DNA of 64,000 bases from the NCBI RefSeq assembly GCF_019578655.1, contig NC_063257.1:33098242-33162241 (forward strand). The letters are read 5' to 3'. The translations under genes and the position numbers were made by a program. Each line of letters opens with the position of its first letter. Position 1 is the first letter of the stretch. The notes below the pieces were generated by a model, which was not told the DNA's origin, searched no databases, and saw only the letters and a list, made by a program, of their open reading frames with translations. The DNA is from Ricinus communis (taxonomy: Eukaryota; Streptophyta; Magnoliopsida; Malpighiales; Euphorbiaceae). Of this stretch, positions 40,658 through 51,028 are shown one piece after another.

Positions 40658-40815
40658 CGTAAAAGTAGTATGTTTATCAATATAAAAAAAATAACATCGT
40701 GAAACGTGTATATTTATGAATATGAGAAAACAACCTCGTAAAAGTAGTATGTTTATCAATATAAAAAAATAACATCGTAAAACGTGTATATTTATGAATA
40801 TGAAAAATCAGGCTC
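40658..40815 (-). repeat. Two-monomer tandem duplication, 79-bp period
   Basis: The block CGTAAAAGTAGTATGTTTAT...ACGTGTATATTTATGAATATGA at 40658 recurs at 40737. Both copies share the uncommon AGTAGTATGTTTATCAATAT followed by a long A run and AATAACATCGT. The period of 79 is two monomers plus one base. Confidence 0.75.
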
Positions 40816-41499
40816 ATAGAAGGGGTAAATTTTTTAATATGAAAAGACAACGCCGTAATACGAGAATATTTATCAATCGGTAAAAATAACCCCATAATTT
40901 TGGTATATTTGTGAGTATGAGAAAACAACCCCTTAAATGGATTATTTTTATAATATGAGAAAACAACCCCATAAAAGGGGTATATTTGTCAATTTAAGAA
41001 AATAACCCCGTAAAACGTGTATATTTATGAATTTGAAAAAACAACCCCATAATAGTGCTAATAATTTAGTATGAGAAAACTACCCTGTAAAAGTAGTATA
41101 TTTTGTCAATATAAGAAAATAACCCTGTTGTGCATATTTATAAATATGAGAAAACAATTCCGTAAAAGTAGTGTAATTGCGAATATAAGAAAACAGCCTC
41201 ATAGAAGGGGTAAATTTTTTAATATGAGAAAACAGCTTCGTGGAAGGGTAAATTTTTTAATATGTGAAAATAACCCCGTAATACGGGAATTTTTATGAAT
41301 CTGAGGAAATAACCCCACAATTCTGGTATATTTGTGAGTATGATAAAACAACCCCTTAAATGCGTTAATTTTATAATATGAGAAGACAACTCCGTAAAAG
41401 GGGTATGTTTGTCGATATAAGAAAATAATCCCGTAATATATATATATTTATGAATTTGAGAAAACAACTCCATAATAGTGCTAATTATTTAATATTAGA

Positions 41500-41688
41500 A
41501 AAGACCCCGTAAAAGTGGTATATTTATCAATATAAAAAAATAACCCGTAAAACGTGTATATTTATGAATTTGAGAAAACATATTTATGGGGTTGTTTGAG
41601 TTATACACGTTTTCTCAAATTCATAAACATACACGTCTTACGGGTTACTTTTTTACATTGACAAATATACCACTTTTACAGATTATTT
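41500..41688. repeat. Fold-back strand-switch junction of the satellite
   Basis: Satellite on the minus strand ends and plus-strand satellite begins here with no transposon between. The left arm (about 41500-41579) is the reverse complement of the right arm (41609-41688). The core palindrome is CGTGTATATTTATGAATTTG... (41553-41579) against ...CAAATTCATAAACATACACG (41609-41635). The 29-bp spacer at 41580-41608 contains TATGGGGTTGTTTGAG. Both arms share the same departures from the satellite norm: a missing G (ACGGGTTA for ACGGGGTTA) and TTTTTTA for TTTTCTTA in the next monomer. Beyond ~80 bp the arms go into different monomer types. Confidence 0.8.
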
Positions 41689-43171
41689 TCTCATATTATA
41701 AAATTAACCCATTTAAGAGGTTGTTTTCTCATACTTACAAATATACTAAAATTACGGGGTTATTTTCTCCTATTGATAAATATCCTCATATTACGGAGTT
41801 ATTTTCTAATATTTAGAAATATACCCACCCCTCTTACGAGGTTGTTTTCTCATATTAAAAAATTTACTCCTACCATGCTGTTTTCTCATACTCGCAATTA
41901 CACTATTTTTACGGAGTTATTATCTCAGATTTATAAATATATACATTTTACGGGGTTATTTTCTTATATTGATAAATATCCCACTTTTACGGGATTGTTT
42001 TCTCATATTAAATTATTAGCACTATTATGGGCTTGTTTACTCAAATTCATAAATATACACGTTTTACGGAGTTATTTTCTTATATTGACAAATATACCCC
42101 TTTTACCAGGTTGTTTTCTCATATTATAAAATTAACCCATTTAAGAGGTTATTTTCTCATACTCACAAATATACCAAAATTATGGGATCTTTTTTTTGCG
42201 ATTGATAAATATCCTCATATTATGAGGTTGTTTTCTAATATTTATAAATATACCCCTCTTACGGGGGTGTTTTCTCATATTAAAAAATTTACTCCTTCTA
42301 CGATGCTGTTTTCTTAGACTCACAATTGCACTATTTTTATGGGGTTATTTTCTCAGATTTATAAATATATCCGTTTTATGGGGTTTTTTTTTATATTGAT
42401 AAATATACCACTTTTACGGGATCGTTTTCTCATATTAAATTATTAGCACTGTTATAGGGTTGTTTTCTTAGATTCATAAATATACATGCTTTACGTGGTT
42501 ATTTTCTTATATCGACAAACATACCCCTTTTACGTGTTTGTTCTCTCATATTATAAAATTAACCAATTTACGAGGTTGTTTTCTCATACTCATAAATATA
42601 CCACTATTACGGGGTTACTTCCTCATATTCATAAGTATCCCCGTATTACGGGGTTGTTTTCATATATTAAAAAATTTACACCTTCCATAAGGCAGTTTCC
42701 TCATATTAAGAAATTTACCCGTTCTACTAGGCTGTTTTCTTAGACTCGCAATTACACTACTTTTACGGGATTGTTTTCTCACATTCATAAATATACTCGT
42801 TTCACGGGGTTATTTTCTTATATCGATAAATATACCACTTTTACATGGTCGTTCTCTCATACTAAATTATTAGCACTATTATGGGGTTGCTTTCTCAAAT
42901 TCATAAATATACACATTTTACGAGGTTATTTTCTTATATCGACAAACATACCCCTTTTACGGGGTTGTTTTCTCATATTATAAAATTAACCAATTTAAGG
43001 TGTTGTTTTCTCATACTATAAAATTAGCCCATTTAAGGGGTTGTTTTCTTATACTCATTAATATACCACAATTACGGGATTATTTCATCAGATTCATAAA
43101 TATCCTTGTATTATAGGGTTTTTTTCATATATTAAAAAATTTACCCCTTCCACGAGGCTGTTTTCTCATAT

Positions 43172-43894
43172 TAAAAATTTACCCATTCTACGAGGCAGTT
43201 TTCTTAGACTAGCAGTTACACTACTTTTACACGGTTGTTTTCTCAGATTCATAAATATACACGCTTTACGGGGTTATATTCTTATATTGATAAAAATACC
43301 ACCATTACAGGCTCATACTAAATTATTAGCACTATTAGGGGGTCTTTTTTTCAAATTCATAAATATACATGTTTTATGGAGTTACTTTTTTATATTGACA
43401 AATATGCCCCTTTTACTGGGTTGTTTTCTCATATTATAAAATTAACCCATTTAAGGGGTTCTTTTCACATACTCAAAAATATACCAAAATTACGGGGTTA
43501 TTTCCAATGATTGATAAAAATCTCCGTAATGCGGGGTGTTTTCTCATATTAAGAAATTTACCTCTTCTACGAGGCTATTATCTCAGACTCCCAATTATAC
43601 TACTTTTACGGGGTTATATTCTCATATTAAAAAATATACACGTTTTACTGGGTTATTTTCTTATATTGATAAATATACCACTTTTACGGGGTCATTTTCT
43701 CATATTAAGTTATTAGCACTATTATGTGGTTGTTTTATCAAATTCATAAATATACACGTTTTACGGAGTTATTTTCTTATATTGACAAATATACTACTTT
43801 CACGGGGTTATTTTCTCATATTATAAAATTAACCCATTTAAGGGGTGGTTTTCTCATACTCACAAATGTACCACAATTATGGGTTATTTCCACA
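43172..43894 (+). repeat. Satellite segmental duplication, copy 2, left part
   Basis: Aligns with 15214-15941 and starts at the shared TTCTACGAGGCAGTTTTCTTAG. To the left, about 50 bp near 42945-42996 also resemble 15162-15213, with extra monomers in between in this copy. It is interrupted by copy C at the CCTCA target and continues at 51029. Confidence 0.82.
43890..43894 (+). repeat. Left target site duplication of copy C (CCACA)
   Basis: The five bases before TGTCAC are CCACA. The five bases after the right LTR end (51029-51033) are CCTCA, a 4 of 5 match. The empty site at 15938-15942 reads CCTCA, so the left copy carries the change. Five-base duplications are standard for Ty3/gypsy and Ty1/copia integration. 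Confidence 0.75.
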
Positions 43895-44253
43895 TGTCAC
43901 GACCCCACCCGTGGGCCCGTGACCGGCACTAGGGAATGGGTAGGCTTAAGGCCACCGAAACCCGTAGTAAGCCTGACACTCACTGATTTAAACAAATCTC
44001 ATCTCAAATTAATATTATTAAAACCATAAATTATCTTAATAGTTACACTTTACAAAATTTAATCGGTCTGCCAGAAGAACTAGGCGAGACCCGAAGCTCA
44101 GAAAATTTACAACTGATACATCTACTAATTACTACTGCGGAGAGTCTAAGATTTACCAATTTACATACCAAATCAAATACATCACCCGATGATGAAGGAG
44201 TCAAGCATCAAGAAGAGTAGCGGAGAACTAATAAATCAAAAAGAACATAAATG

Positions 44254-44268
44254 GAGACTGTCAGTCTC
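44254..44268. repeat. Perfect short palindrome in the LTR, conserved in four LTRs
   Basis: GAGACTG T CAGTCTC: 7-bp arms around one base. It is found at the same LTR position in the other LTR of copy C (48577-48591), in copy B (30230-30244) and in copy D (56529-56543), followed each time by GAGAGTGAGTTAAAATCA. In copy A the position falls in the blended stretch. Conservation between subfamilies that differ widely elsewhere suggests a functional site (protein binding, RNA hairpin near the transcript end), but this is inference. Confidence 0.6.
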
Positions 44269-44540
44269 GAGAGTGAGTTAAAATCATATATCTAAAACAG
44301 TTTCAAACATTTCAATATCACATACATTTAATTTTAAAAATAATTAATAAATCACGCGAACCATACGTGTCATGTTAAAACATATGTGTCATGCCATGCT
44401 TAAACAAAATTTATTCCACATGCAACGGGACGGAGTACTTCAGTAGAACTCTAATCCCAACTCTAAAATCTCGATTATTTCAACACTTATGTCTCAACTA
44501 ACCTCAACTCTATCATCTCAAACCTCTCATTCCAACAGGA

Positions 44541-44798
44541 CTGGCGCCCAGAGAGCAAAGCTCGACCAGGGACCTTACCTCCAGTCCGGTCACTTAACTC
44601 TCAGCCTTAGCCTTTCGGCTCTCTTATCCAATAAGACTGGCGCCCAGAGAGCATAGCTCGACTAGGGACCTTACCTCCAGTCTGGTCACTTAAATTTCCA
44701 AATAAGCCGGCGCCCAGAGAGCAATGCTCGACCAGGGACCTTTACTCCGGCAACCACACTCTACTAAGCCCAGAGAGCGATGCTCGACCAGGGCAGAT
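44541..44798 (+). repeat. Tandem module inside the LTR, four imperfect copies
   Basis: Four copies of a block built on GGCGCCCAGAGAGC, GCTCGACCAGGGACCTTAC and CCAGTCYGGTCACTTAA begin near 44541, 44638, 44707 and 44768, so the period varies (97, 69, 61). The last is cut to GCCCAGAGAGCGATGCTCGA. The same module is at 48864-49113 in the other LTR, 56847-57113 in copy D (there the first two copies are a clean 108-bp duplication) and 30504-30650 in copy B. It lies in the downstream third of the LTR in transcript sense. Confidence 0.75.
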
Positions 44799-45536
44799 CC
44801 TAATCTTTCTTTCTTAAAATTTTTACCTCTTTACCCTTTCCCTATCTCTCTCAGATTATATTGGGACACTCATCCAACTCCTATGTTCTAATGCCGTCCC
44901 ATCCTGAGTCATGATGCAATATTAAAATTGGTAATAAAGGAAAAACATATTTAAATAGTAATTAAAAGCATCATGCAAATGATAATAATAATAATTAAAT
45001 GAAAAAATTGAAATTGCAAATAAATATTCACAGTAGCAAATCAAATTTTATGCATGACACGTGCGTAAGCGATATATGACTTTAACTCACAGGTTTGGCG
45101 ACCTCCTAGCTCTGCTCCGGTGCCTCGGTAGGAGCGAGCCGAATAGACAGATCATCTAATCACGGAAAATAATTTATCAAAACGATGCAACAATTACAAC
45201 AGATCCTAGGTCTAGATTCCTAGGACTAACTGTCTAAGAATCTCGACTCGGGAGAATTCTACCGAAAAACCGGCAGAACCTCCCCTACAACACGAACATT
45301 ACCCCCCGTAAAAATGGGTCCAGGACCTGCCAGAAAAACACTCCAAATATCCAACAATTTAAACAACGGGAGTCGGGTCCCCAAACTTCACTATCTCCCG
45401 ACTCCGCCACACAGCACAAAACACAAGGCAGGCAACTGACAGACAATTATTTTTGACTCACAATAACATCAAATACTCAATATAAACCATTAGACACAAT
45501 TAAATAAAGAATTTCTAAAATTAACGGGCCAAAGAA

Positions 45537-46128
45537 AATTACCGAGACGCTCGGTCGACTACGCCTCGGCCGGAGTCCGATCGACGATCCGAACACACCA
45601 TCGGACTCACAATGACGCGCTGATGACGATCCCCGCTTTCGATTTTTCGATCTGACACCCGATCATCCGGAGAGATTTGCAGACGATCTCGACCGTCGAT
45701 TCGCAAACGAAGCCCGATCGCCACGAAACCGGTGCCAATGCAAAGCTTGAGCTGAGAAGAGTCGGGATACGTCCTCCGATCGTCCATCCTCCGCCGGAGC
45801 TCACGGAAAAACCGAAAACACGGTTGCCACCACTTCGCCGAACTCTCTCCCGGCCACCAAAACCGACAGCCGGCCGCCAAAAGGAAGCTCTCTCCAAGGG
45901 GAGCTGATCGCCACCGAGATCGACCGGAAGGCCAGGAAACGGCCGAACGGCCTTCGAAGCCGCCGCCACACGCGCGATTCCGCCGCCTCACGCCATCATT
46001 GGAGCTGTCATGCCGCCAAGACGCCGCTGCGCCCGAGCACCACCGAGCGCTGCAGTCCCTCTCTCTCTCTTCCCGTCGCCGCACTCTCTTTCTTCCTTTT
46101 TCCCCGATTTTCTTTCCTTTCAATATCG
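45537..46128 (-). other. GC-rich patch of the copy C 3' LTR
   Basis: A CpG-dense stretch in an AT-rich LTR. It aligns with 49857-50430 but with many substitutions and indels. For example, about 35 bp around 45800-45835 are missing from the other LTR, and 45990-46050 hardly aligns. Minus-strand open frames (197 codons here, 166 in the other LTR) begin at equivalent ATGs with MSILKGKKIGE and MSTLKGKKIGE, but the frames part company after about 25 codons because of indels. I do not consider them genes. Confidence 0.65.
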
Positions 46129-46723
46129 ACATTAGGCCCCCGAACTTTTTCTTATTACAACTTGGTCCCTCAACTTTCTTAATTACTTACAATTTCATCC
46201 TGCAGAATTCCAATTTGACCCCCAAACTTATTTTTAGCCTTTCAATTAAGCCCCTAGCTATTTAATTTGGGCCAAATCCGAATTATTGAAAATACACAAT
46301 TACAAAAATACCCCTGACTGACATATTTATTTACAAAAATACCAAGCTCACAAATTTCCGTTAAAACCCCATAAAAATAACATTATACTTTCAATCCTTA
46401 TTCCCAAAATAAATTTCCAATTTAGTCCTAACACACAATTAAATTAAATAATCAATTTCCAACTTAAAATTTAATACTACTAATCAATTATAATACCAAT
46501 TTTCCCAAAATTCTTTTATAAACATCCTTTACAATTCTACCATAATTTTCCAATATATAATTTTACTTATATAAATATGCATTTGGAAAAATTTTGAATA
46601 ACTAAATAAAAAATATAATTTATTCCTCAAATAATTTATTTAATTAACTCTTTAAAAATCAAACTAATTGGATATGGAAAAATAATTCATTATTAAACAT
46701 ATAAAAAAATTCCGGGTGTTACA

Positions 46724-46736
46724 TTCTCCCCCCCTT
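46724..46736 (-). other. Polypurine tract of copy C
   Basis: Minus-strand AAGGGGGGGAGAA directly before TGTAACACCCGG. Upstream on the minus strand is TTCGAGGACGAA followed by a T run, a combination often seen just before the 3' LTR of plant Ty3/gypsy elements. Confidence 0.9.
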
Positions 46737-46799
46737 AAAAAAAAATTCGTCCTCGAATTTTTAAAAGAAAGGGGCTACACTCAAAGACTGAAACTAATT

Positions 46800-47110
46800 A
46801 GGAACCTCTCATCTCCACTCGGCTTCTCGAGAACTTTTCTCGGCAGAAACAAACCACAAGACTCATCGACAAAACCCTTAAATAAAACTAGCGAACCTGA
46901 AAATCCACGATCCTCACTTACTACTCCTCGGAAACCAAATCTTCACTTGCTTCCACACACTAAGGGTCCAACACGAGCAAAGATCGAAAATATACTTCCT
47001 CAACTCAGACTTACAAACAACTGGATTTGACCTCAGAGAACATTACTTGGCGGCAAGTCCAACTTACATTCCACCTCACCAACCTGCCGACAAAACCAAG
47101 GGTTTCCACA
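46800..47110 (-). pseudogene. Pol-end relic in copy C (more decayed than in copy B)
   Basis: On the minus strand GAGGTGGAATGTAAGTTGGACTTGCCGCC (47085-47049, split here by frame changes) matches the copy B stretch coding CKLDLPP. Further on, CTGAGTTGAGGAAGTATATT (near 47006-46987) fits the LRKYI that follows in Ty3/gypsy integrases, and GAGAAGCCGAGTGGAGATGAGAGG (near 46832-46808) fits the final tail. Relative to copy B about 140 bp coding the RERLKIA...FGKKGE part are gone. No frame is open through it. Confidence 0.6.
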
Positions 47111-48191
47111 CAAGAAGGGCCAATTCTGATCCTGCCAAAAATCCACTCACCAAATTTCCTTCCTAATGATGTGTCCCTTACACACGCAGAAAATTCTTAA
47201 CATCCACATCACATCATCAACGACATAACATCCATCTGATCGCATCAACCGATACAACCATGCCATCCTGACATAAGATTCCTCTTTGACTAAAATCCAA
47301 AAGCGTCCTATATTATCTAACATGGGGCCTACTACGCCACAGATTCATTCCCACATCAACTCAGCTCGTCATCCAGAGAATTCTCAAGCTAACACTATTT
47401 ACTTTGAAAAATTACATCTTTACTTACTTTATAATCATCACTGATAAAAACTTTATTATCTTGAAAAACACTTTTACAAAATCGTAAAATCTCTAGCCAT
47501 TTCTCTTTATATAAAATTCTACAATATCGCGCACCAGGGTGATGATGCCCCTATCACCAAGGGTTGCAACGCACAATGTTTGATGCATATCCTAAAATGA
47601 ATTTATGCATGCCTAACAGTGAAATGCCATAATGCATTCTTACGGGACTGGGCGCAATATTGTATTTTAAAACACTTGTTCTACTTAGAAAAATAAATAA
47701 TGTTCGCTTAAGTTTCTCTGGATACTGAGCATCCGAAAACACTCCTGCCACCTTTCTTAAGCTTCTTACAACCACAAAACTCAACCATAATAGCCGACAT
47801 CCGCTCGACTTCCCAGGCACTAACTTCGGCGCTACTCAATAAGACGATGCTTGATGCGATGACGAGGCAGTCCATGACACGACTGCAACCACGCTCTACA
47901 CTAAAACTGACTGCGGTGCCCACCATCGAAACCACAATCAAAGCTTCTAAAGGCGGACTGCACTAATCACTTGAAGAAACAGCACGAGTCTATCGCGCTT
48001 CGAATCTTCCCATCGCTACAAAGCTCATTCTCAGCACAACATCCAGGACAAGCTCGCAAGAAAGGAAAGACTGACTCTCTAACAGTGAAGGCTGAGACAC
48101 TGGAGTCAATGAAAACAACAAGACAGACATGATCCTAACTCCGCAGTACCAAGAAAAATCTTAACTTAGGTCGAAGGAAATCTAAACCTAA

Positions 48192-48203
48192 GCTCTGATA
48201 CCA
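48192..48203 (-). other. Primer binding site for initiator Met tRNA (copy C)
   Basis: Minus strand TGGTATCAGAGC, four bases (AAGT) after the 5' LTR ends in GTGACA. This is the commonest primer binding site of plant LTR retrotransposons, complementary to the 3' end of initiator methionine tRNA. The 12-base match is intact, so minus-strand priming would have been possible when the copy inserted. Confidence 0.92.
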
Positions 48204-48207
48204 ACTT

Positions 48208-51028
48208 TGTCACGACCCCACCCGTGGGCCCGTGACCGGCACTAGGGAATGGGTAGGCTTAAGGCCACCGAAACCCGTAGTAAGCCTGACACTCACTGAT
48301 TTAAACAAATTTCATCTCAAATTAATATTATTAAAACCACAAATTATCTTAATAGTTACACTTTACAAAATTTAATCGGTCTGCCAGAAGAACTAGGCGA
48401 GACCCGAAGCTCCGAAAATTTACAACTGATACATCTACTAATTACTACTGCGGAGAATCTAAGATTTACCAATTTACATACCAAATCAAATACATCACCC
48501 GATAATGAAGGAGTCGGGTTACTGAATAAGAGTCGCGGGAGAACTAACAGTCACGACTCTGAAAAAAACATAAATGGAGACTGTCAGTCTCGAGAGTGAG
48601 TTAAAATCATATATCTAAAACAGTTTCAAACATTTCAACATCACATACATTTAATTTTAAAAATAATTAATAAATCACGCGAACCATACGTGTCATGTTA
48701 AAACATATGTGTCATGCCATGCTGAAACAAAATTTATTCCACATGCAATGGGACAAAGTACTTCAGTAGAACTCTAATCCCAACTCTAAAATCTCGATTA
48801 TTTCAACACTTATGTCTCAACTAACCTCAACTCTATCATCTCAAACCTCTCATTCCAACAGGACTGGCGCCCAGAGAGCAAAGCTCGACCAGGGACCTTA
48901 CCTCCAGTCCGGTCACTTAACTCTCAGCCTTAGCCTTTGGGCTCTCTTATCCAATAAGACTGGCGCCCAGAGAGCATAGCTCGACCAGGGACCTTACCTC
49001 CAGTCTGGTCACTTAAATTTCCAAATAAGCCGGCGCCCAGAGAGCAATGCTCGACCAGGGACCTTTACTCCGGCAACCACACTCTACTAAGCCCAGAGAG
49101 CGATGCTCACCGTATGATCCTAATCTTTCTTTCTTAAAATTTTTACCTCTTTACCCTTTCCCTATCTCTCTCAGATTATATTGGGACACTCATCCAACTC
49201 CTATGTTCTAATGCCGTCCCATCCTGAGTCATGATGCAATATTAAAATTGGTAATAAAGGAAAAACATATTTAAATAGTAATTAAAAGCATCATGCAAAT
49301 GATAATAATAATAATTAAATGAAAAATTGAAATTGCAAATAAATATTCACAGTAGCAAATCAAATTTTATGCATGACACGTGCGTAAGCGATATATGACT
49401 TTAACTCACAGGTTTGGCGACCTCCTAGCTCTGCTCCGGTGCCTCGGTAGGAGCGAGCCGAACAGACAGATCATCTAATCACGGAAAACAATTTATCAAA
49501 ACGATGCAACAATTACAACAGATCCTAGGTCTAGATTCCTAGGACTGACTGTCTAAGAATCTCGACTCGGGAGAATTCTACCGAAAATCCGGCAAAACCT
49601 CCCCTACAACACGAACATTACCCCCCGTAAAAACGGGTCCAGGACTTGCCAGAAAAACACTCCAAATATCCAACAATTTAAACAACGGGAGTCGGGTCCC
49701 CAAACTTCACTATCTCCCGACTCCGCCACACAGCACAAAACACAAGGCAGGCAACTGACAGACAATTATTTTTGACTCACAATAACATCAAATACTCAAT
49801 ATAAACCATTAGACAAAATTAAACCAAGAATTTCTAAAATTAACGGGCCAAAGAAAATTACAGAGACGCTCGGTCGCTCGGTCGTTTCGCCTCCAGCCGC
49901 CGGAGTCCGATTGACGATCCGAACACACCATCGGACTCACAACGACGCGCTGATGACGATCCCTGCTTTCGATTTTTCGATCTGACACCCAATCATCCGG
50001 AGAGATTTGCGGACTATCTCGACCGTCGATTCACAAACGAAGCCCGATCGCCACGAAACCGGTGCCAATGCAAAGCTTGAGCTTAGAAGAGTCGGGATAC
50101 GTCCTCCGATCGTCCATCCTCCTCCGGAGCTCGCCGGAAAAACCAGAACTCTCTCCTCCGGCCACCAAAACCGACGCCGCTGCCGCCAAAAGGAAGCTCT
50201 CTCCAAGAAGAGCTGATCGCCACCGAGATCGGCCGGAAACGGCCGAGCGGCCTTCAGCCGCCGCCACCGCGATTCCATAGCCTCACGCTCTGTTGGAGCG
50301 GCTGCATTCACACGCGCACAACAAGACGCTTCTGCGCCCGGAGCCGCCAAGCGCTGCAGTCCTCTCTCTCTCTCTTCCCGGCGCCGTACTCTCTCTCTTC
50401 CTTCTTCCCCGATTTTCTTTCCTTTCAATGTCGACATTAGGCCCCCGAACTTTTTCTTATTACAACTTGGTCCCTCAACTTTCTTAATTACTTACAATTT
50501 CATCCTGCAGAATTCCAATTTGACCCCCAAACTTCTTTTTAGCCTTTCAATTAAGCCCCTAGCTATTTAATTTGGGCCAAATCCGAATTATTGAAAATAC
50601 ACATTTACAAAAATACCCCTGACTGACATATTTATTTACAAAAATACCAAGCTCACAAATTTCCATTAAAACCCCATAAAAATAACATTATACTTTCAAT
50701 CCTTATTCCCAAAATAAATTTCCAATTTAGTCCTAACACACAATTAAATTAAATAATCAATTTCCAACTTAAAATTTAATACTACTAATCAATTATAATA
50801 CAAATTTTTCCAAAATTCTTTTATAAACATCCTTTACAATTCTACCATAATTTTCCAATATATAATTTTACTTATATAAATATGCATTTGGAAAAATTTT
50901 GAATAACTAAATAAAAAATATAATTTATTCCTCAAATAATTTATTTAATTAACTCTTTAAAAATCAAACTAATTGGATATGGAAAAATAATTCATTATTA
51001 AACATATAAAAAAATTCCGGGTTTTACA
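48208..51028 (-). mobile_element. Copy C 5' LTR, 2821 bp
   Basis: Runs on the + strand from TGTCACGACCCC to CCGGGTTTTACA; the terminus has one change from the GTGTTACA of the other LTR. As the 5' LTR it would hold the promoter. On the minus strand the first 150 bp contain a TATATAAGTAAAATTATATA stretch (near 50880-50863), a possible TATA region. A series of spaced words of the type GGGRCCAAATTG occurs further in (complements near 50715, 50545, 50515, 50464 and 50438). Both are suggestions from motif alone. Confidence 0.92.
50438..50735 (-). promoter_or_regulatory. Spaced GGGNCYAAATTG-like motifs in the LTR
   Basis: Read on the minus strand, the LTR repeats a short theme at irregular spacing: TTAGGACTAAATTGGAAA (near 50733), GGGGCTTAATTGAAAGG (near 50559), GGGGGTCAAATTGGAATT (near 50528), GAGGGACCAAGTTGTAA (near 50478) and GGGGGCCTAATGTCG (near 50447). 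The same series is at the same place in the other copy C LTR (46130-46430), copy A (14490-14790) and copy B (31960-32250). Repeated motifs upstream of a retrotransposon start site could be enhancer-like; no direct evidence. Confidence 0.35.

Larger units (their letters stand above)
33492..41579 (-). repeat. 39-bp satellite array, minus-oriented block 3
   Basis: Satellite on the minus strand again. Marker positions (GTGCTAAT type) at about 33770, 34196, 34582, 34972, 35350, 36346 and 36693 give intervals of 426, 386, 390, 378, 996 and 347. The 426-bp HOR has eleven monomers, with m6 doubled. The 996-bp interval (35350-36346) has no m10/m1 junction at all. There is no transposon inside the block. 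It has one short foreign insert (37848-37897) and one two-monomer duplication (40658-40815). Confidence 0.95.
41609..43894 (+). repeat. 39-bp satellite array, plus-oriented block 4a
   Basis: Plus-strand satellite with standard monomer types and HOR order, from the fold-back junction to the left end of copy C. The last 723 bp (43172-43894) are the left part of the duplicated segment shared with 15214-18574. Phase is continuous with 51029 onward once copy C is removed. No gene. Confidence 0.95.
43895..46723 (-). mobile_element. Copy C 3' LTR, 2829 bp
   Basis: Runs on the + strand from TGTCACGACCCC to CCGGGTGTTACA. The parts outside the GC-rich patch agree with the 5' LTR at about 99 per cent by eye: 44813-45100 against 49133-49420 shows only a one-base run-length change and almost no substitutions, and 46150-46720 against 50460-51028 shows a handful. 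Inside the GC-rich patch (45537-46128) they differ strongly. Landmarks: palindrome 44254-44268, tandem module 44541-44798, CCTAGG segment near 45203. Confidence 0.92.
46724..48207 (-). mobile_element. Copy C internal region, 1484 bp, non-coding
   Basis: Between polypurine tract and primer binding site there is no gag, protease, reverse transcriptase or RNase H that I can recognise. The polypurine-proximal ~350 bp keep a pol-end relic. The remaining ~1.05 kb (47160-48190) holds two small overlapping minus-strand open frames (88 codons ending at 47554, 77 codons ending at 47708) with no family I know. Copy D carries a matching stretch (57514-59010) in the opposite orientation, showing that this reduced internal region is a shared family structure and not a one-off deletion. 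Confidence 0.8.
43895..51028 (-). mobile_element. Copy C: complete non-autonomous LTR retrotransposon (LARD-like), 7134 bp
   Basis: Two long direct repeats (43895-46723 and 48208-51028) with TG...CA ends flank 1484 bp. The primer binding site at 48192-48203 and the polypurine tract at 46724-46736 both say it is transcribed on the minus strand. The 48208-51028 repeat is the 5' LTR and the 43895-46723 repeat the 3' LTR. A 5-bp target duplication with one mismatch flanks it, and the duplicated satellite elsewhere holds the empty site. The internal region is far too short for gag-pol and shows only a pol-end relic, so it would depend on proteins from another element. Long LTRs plus a short non-coding centre is the definition of a LARD; a simple internal deletion derivative of an autonomous Ty3/gypsy element is the alternative, and the two views overlap. 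Confidence 0.9.

Noticed and set aside
45539..46132. 197-codon minus-strand open frame in the LTR as an LTR-encoded protein
   Set aside because: The equivalent frames in the other LTR (49937-50437) and in copy A (14004-14486) diverge by frameshift after a short common start. Composition follows the GC-rich, CT-repeat sequence.
47554..47941. Two small overlapping open frames (88 and 77 codons) in the copy C internal region as a captured gene
   Set aside because: They resemble no family I know, the copy D counterpart is interrupted, and they overlap each other in different frames.
48185..48207. tRNA gene at GCTCTGATACCA
   Set aside because: Only the 12-base 3' end complement is present, next to the LTR end as expected for a primer binding site. 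There is no cloverleaf.
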